Position numbers and translations under genes: made by a program. This document shows positions 32,081 to 34,528 of a DNA stretch of 34,528 bases, one piece after another. A model generated the notes under the pieces. It was not told the DNA's origin, searched no databases, and worked only from the letters and a program-made list of their open reading frames with translations. The stretch spans positions 1 to 34,528 of the forward strand of contig JACRBJ010000033.1 in NCBI GenBank assembly GCA_016234555.1. Reading direction: 5' to 3'. Position 1 is the first letter of the stretch, and each line of letters begins with the position of its first letter. Source of the DNA: Chloroflexota bacterium (lineage in GTDB: Bacteria; Chloroflexota; Anaerolineae; Anaerolineales; Villigracilaceae).

Positions 32081-32452
32081 CTAAGTTCCTGAATTCGCAA
32101 CGTACAATGACAAATAGCCTGTAACCGTAATCAGAGCGGCGGCAAAAATTGTTGCCCATGCAATTAATTCAATTGGTCGTTCTCGTTTTCGCCACTCCTT
32201 GAAGTGAGCGTCGTTTTGCATATGTAGACTCTTTGATGCACCACTCCATTTATCACCTACTGATGTTGAACCCATAAATAAAAATCCAAAGATGAAAATG
32301 GCGATTCCTACATAAAATAACGCATTCCCTACACTGCTCAATGTAAGTGTGCCAGATAGTGCCGAAACTCCAATGATTAAAATCAATGTACAAGAATAAA
32401 CACCGAGGACAATGGCTGTAAACTTGCGAATAGTAGTAGATGATGTTTTCAT
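32081..32452 (-). CDS. Small membrane protein in a cassette-like unit
   Basis: This 123-residue protein has three hydrophobic helices (about 10-32, 42-62 and 97-118) with a basic loop (HFKEWRKRERPIE) before the last. It was not recognised. It is the only gene between the two attC-like elements, so it would be a complete one-gene cassette of about 714 bp. No promoter is evident, as is usual for cassette genes. The DNA is AT-rich. Confidence 0.7.
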   Translation of the reverse strand: MKTSSTTIRKFTAIVLGVYSCTLILIIGVSALSGTLTLSSVGNALFYVGIAIFIFGFLFMGSTSVGDKWSGASKSLHMQNDAHFKEWRKRERPIELIAWATIFAAALITVTGYLSLYVANSGT

Positions 32453-32534
32453 TGAAATTTAAGTGGTTAGCCGAACGTATTTAAAATTTTGTCCTTGACG
32501 GTATTTTTGCTTTTGAAGTTGAGTGTTTTCAGCC

Positions 32535-32661
32535 GCCCAACGGCGTGACATTCGCGGACGGCTGGGCGTGGATAATGTTTGAGGGCAGGAAAAACTCAAA
32601 GCCAGAAAAAAGCCTGTAAATCGCGCAGACTCCCACACGTCGGGTGCACGCTTTGTTGGGC
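32535..32661 (-). repeat. attC-like site 2 (both arms recognisable)
   Basis: The element is bounded by GCCCAAC (32535-32541) and GTTGGGC (32655-32661), exact complements that fit attC R-boxes (RYYYAAC and GTTRRRY). Inside them GCGTGACA faces TGCACGC. These pair except for one extra A, resembling the L-boxes with an extrahelical base. Beyond that CGGACG and CGTCGGG also pair. Length is 127 bp, in the range of long attC sites such as the Vibrio cholerae repeat. Gene order suggests the site reads on the minus strand, 62 nt after the stop of the 32723 gene; the extra base would suggest the opposite, so orientation is open. Confidence 0.6.
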
Positions 32662-32722
32662 AGAACCGATGACCACAAGACTCGCCAACTGAAAAAGAAG
32701 ACATTGCCATCTTATTGAGATT

Positions 32723-34348
32723 TTACTGGCTTTTGTAGATGTCAACTATATAAATATTTGCACCTCCAACAAATGATAAGTACTCATAGTCAGGTGACCA
32801 AATTATGCTTTCAATATCCATATCTGTAATTGGACGTGTTAATTGTTCAATATTTTCAAGGTTTGGATAATCAATCCGCCATAGAGCCTTATCTTCTGTT
32901 GCCAAAATAATATAATCGCCGTTGGGACTCCAGACTGCCTGATTGAAAAGCGGAGTTGATAATGCTGTTTTCTGGACAGACATGTCTTGTGCATTTAGGA
33001 AATTTAGTGCTGAAGTTCCTTGTTCGTTTGTGGTTAATGATAAACATACGCCTTTTGTCGGATGCCAATTATTACATTGTATGTCTGAAGGCATTGCCTT
33101 TAACTCTTTGGTGGAAAGCACAAGCAGTTTTGAGTCAACAATTGCATATTCGCCATTTCTCGCCCAAGATAGATTTCCAGCATATTCCCAAGAACGAAAA
33201 GTTTTTAGGTCAATCAAGAAACCAGTGTGATTTGGTATGTGTGTCCATATATAATCCCCTTTTGGAGAAATGTTTTTTTCAGCGTAATGGGCTTCAACAT
33301 TCGAGGGGGCATATGGCAGATTTGCTAATTTTATCAAATCGCGATATGTTTTTGCTTGAACGTCAAACACGGGAATCATCCCCTCAAACCCTGACATATA
33401 TGTAACACTCCCGTCTTCTGCCAATAAATAATTATCACTCAACCATATTCCATTTGAATGGTCTAAGGATTTAAGAGGTACCCCCCCAGACGGATTTAAA
33501 GGTTTTCCTTCAAAGATTGTGTCTTCATTACGAATATCATAACTCTCGCCAGTTGAAGCGTTTCCATAAAAATAACAACACATAAATACGCGAGTTTCAT
33601 CTGGCGACCAGATTGGAAACCATGTATTTGCCATTCCGAAATACCAAGCAAAATCAACCATTTGTTTGCTTTTCAAGTCAATCCAAGTATCGTCAACTAG
33701 GATTTTATTTCCACTAGGAGAAATGCCATGCAGTTTTCCTATGTAAACTGAAGTAACATCCCCATCGGCAGTAAGAGTAAAAACGCCAGGAATCTCAGAA
33801 GAAATGAGAACTTTTGCTTCTGGCGACCAGCGAGGCAATGAAATATCAAGAAATCGGTATTTTGCTTTTGTCTGTTCGTTTGGTAGCCAAACAGCACCAG
33901 TTTCAAGATTAAAAACAACCGCTCGTTTTTGTTCCGCTGGCGGGTACGGGTTAAGGAGATCAGCAATTTCACCCGTTTTTGGGAACAATAACAAGTGTTT
34001 TGAATCCATCCATTGATAACGGTCAGTGTAGTAGGGTTTTGCAATATCACCAGAGTCGTTATATCCATAATCCCAACCAGCAACACGCCGTAAAGCGCGT
34101 CCATTTACTATATCTACGACCTCAATTGAAAACGCGGATTGCAGCAAGTTAGGTAATTCTGTGGGATTAATGGTCGGAAGTACGCCAGGAGATGGAAGAG
34201 CAGTTATTGTCGGGGCAACTTCACTTGCAGGAGTTAATGTAGATGTTGGTATTGGCGGTGGCGTTGTTGTATGCGCAACTGATTGACCGCAAGAAATCAA
34301 TAGTACAGATAAACCCAAATAAAAAATAAATTTTGAATAATGTCTCAT
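32723..34348 (-). CDS. Lipoprotein with beta-propeller-like repeats
   Basis: This 541-residue protein starts MRHYSKFIFYLGLSVLLISC, a signal peptide with lipobox LISC (Cys20). A Pro/Thr-rich linker follows (PPPIPTSTLTPASEVAPT), then a region of TolB/PD40-like blades with IWSPDETRVF, VWSPNGDYIIL and IWSPDYEYLSF. It should be a surface-anchored propeller for binding; there are no catalytic motifs. The frame extends to 34477, but the ATG at 34348 is chosen for the AAAGGA Shine-Dalgarno and the signal peptide. The architecture resembles the outer half of the kinases at 14542 and 16861, but the gene is AT-rich and lies next to attC-like site 2, so it may have arrived by transfer. Confidence 0.85.
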   Translation of the reverse strand: MRHYSKFIFYLGLSVLLISCGQSVAHTTTPPPIPTSTLTPASEVAPTITALPSPGVLPTINPTELPNLLQSAFSIEVVDIVNGRALRRVAGWDYGYNDSGDIAKPYYTDRYQWMDSKHLLLFPKTGEIADLLNPYPPAEQKRAVVFNLETGAVWLPNEQTKAKYRFLDISLPRWSPEAKVLISSEIPGVFTLTADGDVTSVYIGKLHGISPSGNKILVDDTWIDLKSKQMVDFAWYFGMANTWFPIWSPDETRVFMCCYFYGNASTGESYDIRNEDTIFEGKPLNPSGGVPLKSLDHSNGIWLSDNYLLAEDGSVTYMSGFEGMIPVFDVQAKTYRDLIKLANLPYAPSNVEAHYAEKNISPKGDYIWTHIPNHTGFLIDLKTFRSWEYAGNLSWARNGEYAIVDSKLLVLSTKELKAMPSDIQCNNWHPTKGVCLSLTTNEQGTSALNFLNAQDMSVQKTALSTPLFNQAVWSPNGDYIILATEDKALWRIDYPNLENIEQLTRPITDMDIESIIWSPDYEYLSFVGGANIYIVDIYKSQ

Positions 34349-34528
34349 TATCAGAATCCTTTCCCTGAATGAATTACGCAAGGTTCTACCCAACGAGATT
34401 GTCGAAAAACCTCTGGTTCGAAAAATGTTCAAAAAAAACTCCCACAACAGGCTAAAAAACAGCCAAAATATTGCCAAAATGTTGTGCGGAACACCAAAAA
34501 CCAGATGCTTTTCAGCGTTTCTCTCCCA
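34349..34528. other. AT-rich upstream region of the lipoprotein gene, cut by the window end
   Basis: About 180 bases contain no recognisable gene. Short runs such as CCAAAATATTGCCAAAATG and small hairpins (GGCTGTTTTTTAGCC) are present. No further attC-like end (GTTGGGC or GCCCAAC) was found before the window stops. Confidence 0.4.

Noticed and set aside
32459..32710. Minus-strand open frame of 83 codons
   Set aside because: It lies almost wholly within attC-like site 2, and its protein has no credible pattern.

Overview
The window looks like part of a chromosome from the phylum Chloroflexota, most likely class Anaerolineae. This rests on the 5' end of a 16S rRNA gene, moderate GC with GC-rich third codon positions, several Hanks-type kinases carrying PD40/TolB-like propellers, an FHA-winged-helix regulator, and short palindromic and low-complexity repeats in the spacers. 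No database search was possible, so the placement is an inference.

Layout. The left end (1-277, minus strand) is the start of a 16S rRNA gene with its leader, a boxA-like element and a near-consensus promoter. Next, on the plus strand (624-4544), come an FHA-winged-helix DNA-binding protein, a membrane Ser/Thr kinase, two related small membrane proteins and a TrhA/hemolysin III protein, closed by a bidirectional terminator. From 14421 down to 4667 is one minus-strand block in transcription order: hrcA, grpE, dnaK, dnaJ, a Nudix hydrolase, prmA, a lamin-tail-domain protein, dnaX, an AT-rich orphan, ybaB/ebfC and recR. Two paralogous kinase-propeller genes and a PAP2 phosphatase follow on the minus strand (14542-20148). 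On the plus strand (20214-24636) are a transglutaminase-like membrane protein, a GAF-PAS-class III nucleotide cyclase and a PspC-domain protein. A lipoprotein, an AhpD-like protein, etfB-etfA, two tandem small membrane proteins, an HpcH-type aldolase and a small unknown occupy 24748-30125. A glutaredoxin-groES pair lies at 30323-30851.

The right end (about 31190-34528) is AT-rich and differs from the rest. Three minus-strand genes of unknown role are separated by two long imperfect palindromes bounded by GCCCAAC/GTTGGGC. These look like integron attC sites, so the end may be a piece of a cassette array without an integrase in view. It abuts what appears to be the severed 3' end of a host gene.

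The most notable points are: a 33-bp perfect palindrome sitting in frame inside prmA, with a sibling of identical 16-1-16 architecture used as an intergenic terminator; the attC-like sites; an EmbR/PknH-like kinase plus FHA-regulator module whose kinase membrane domain shares a sequence module with the membrane protein encoded downstream; and long hairpins built from the same sequence words on both sides of dnaK.
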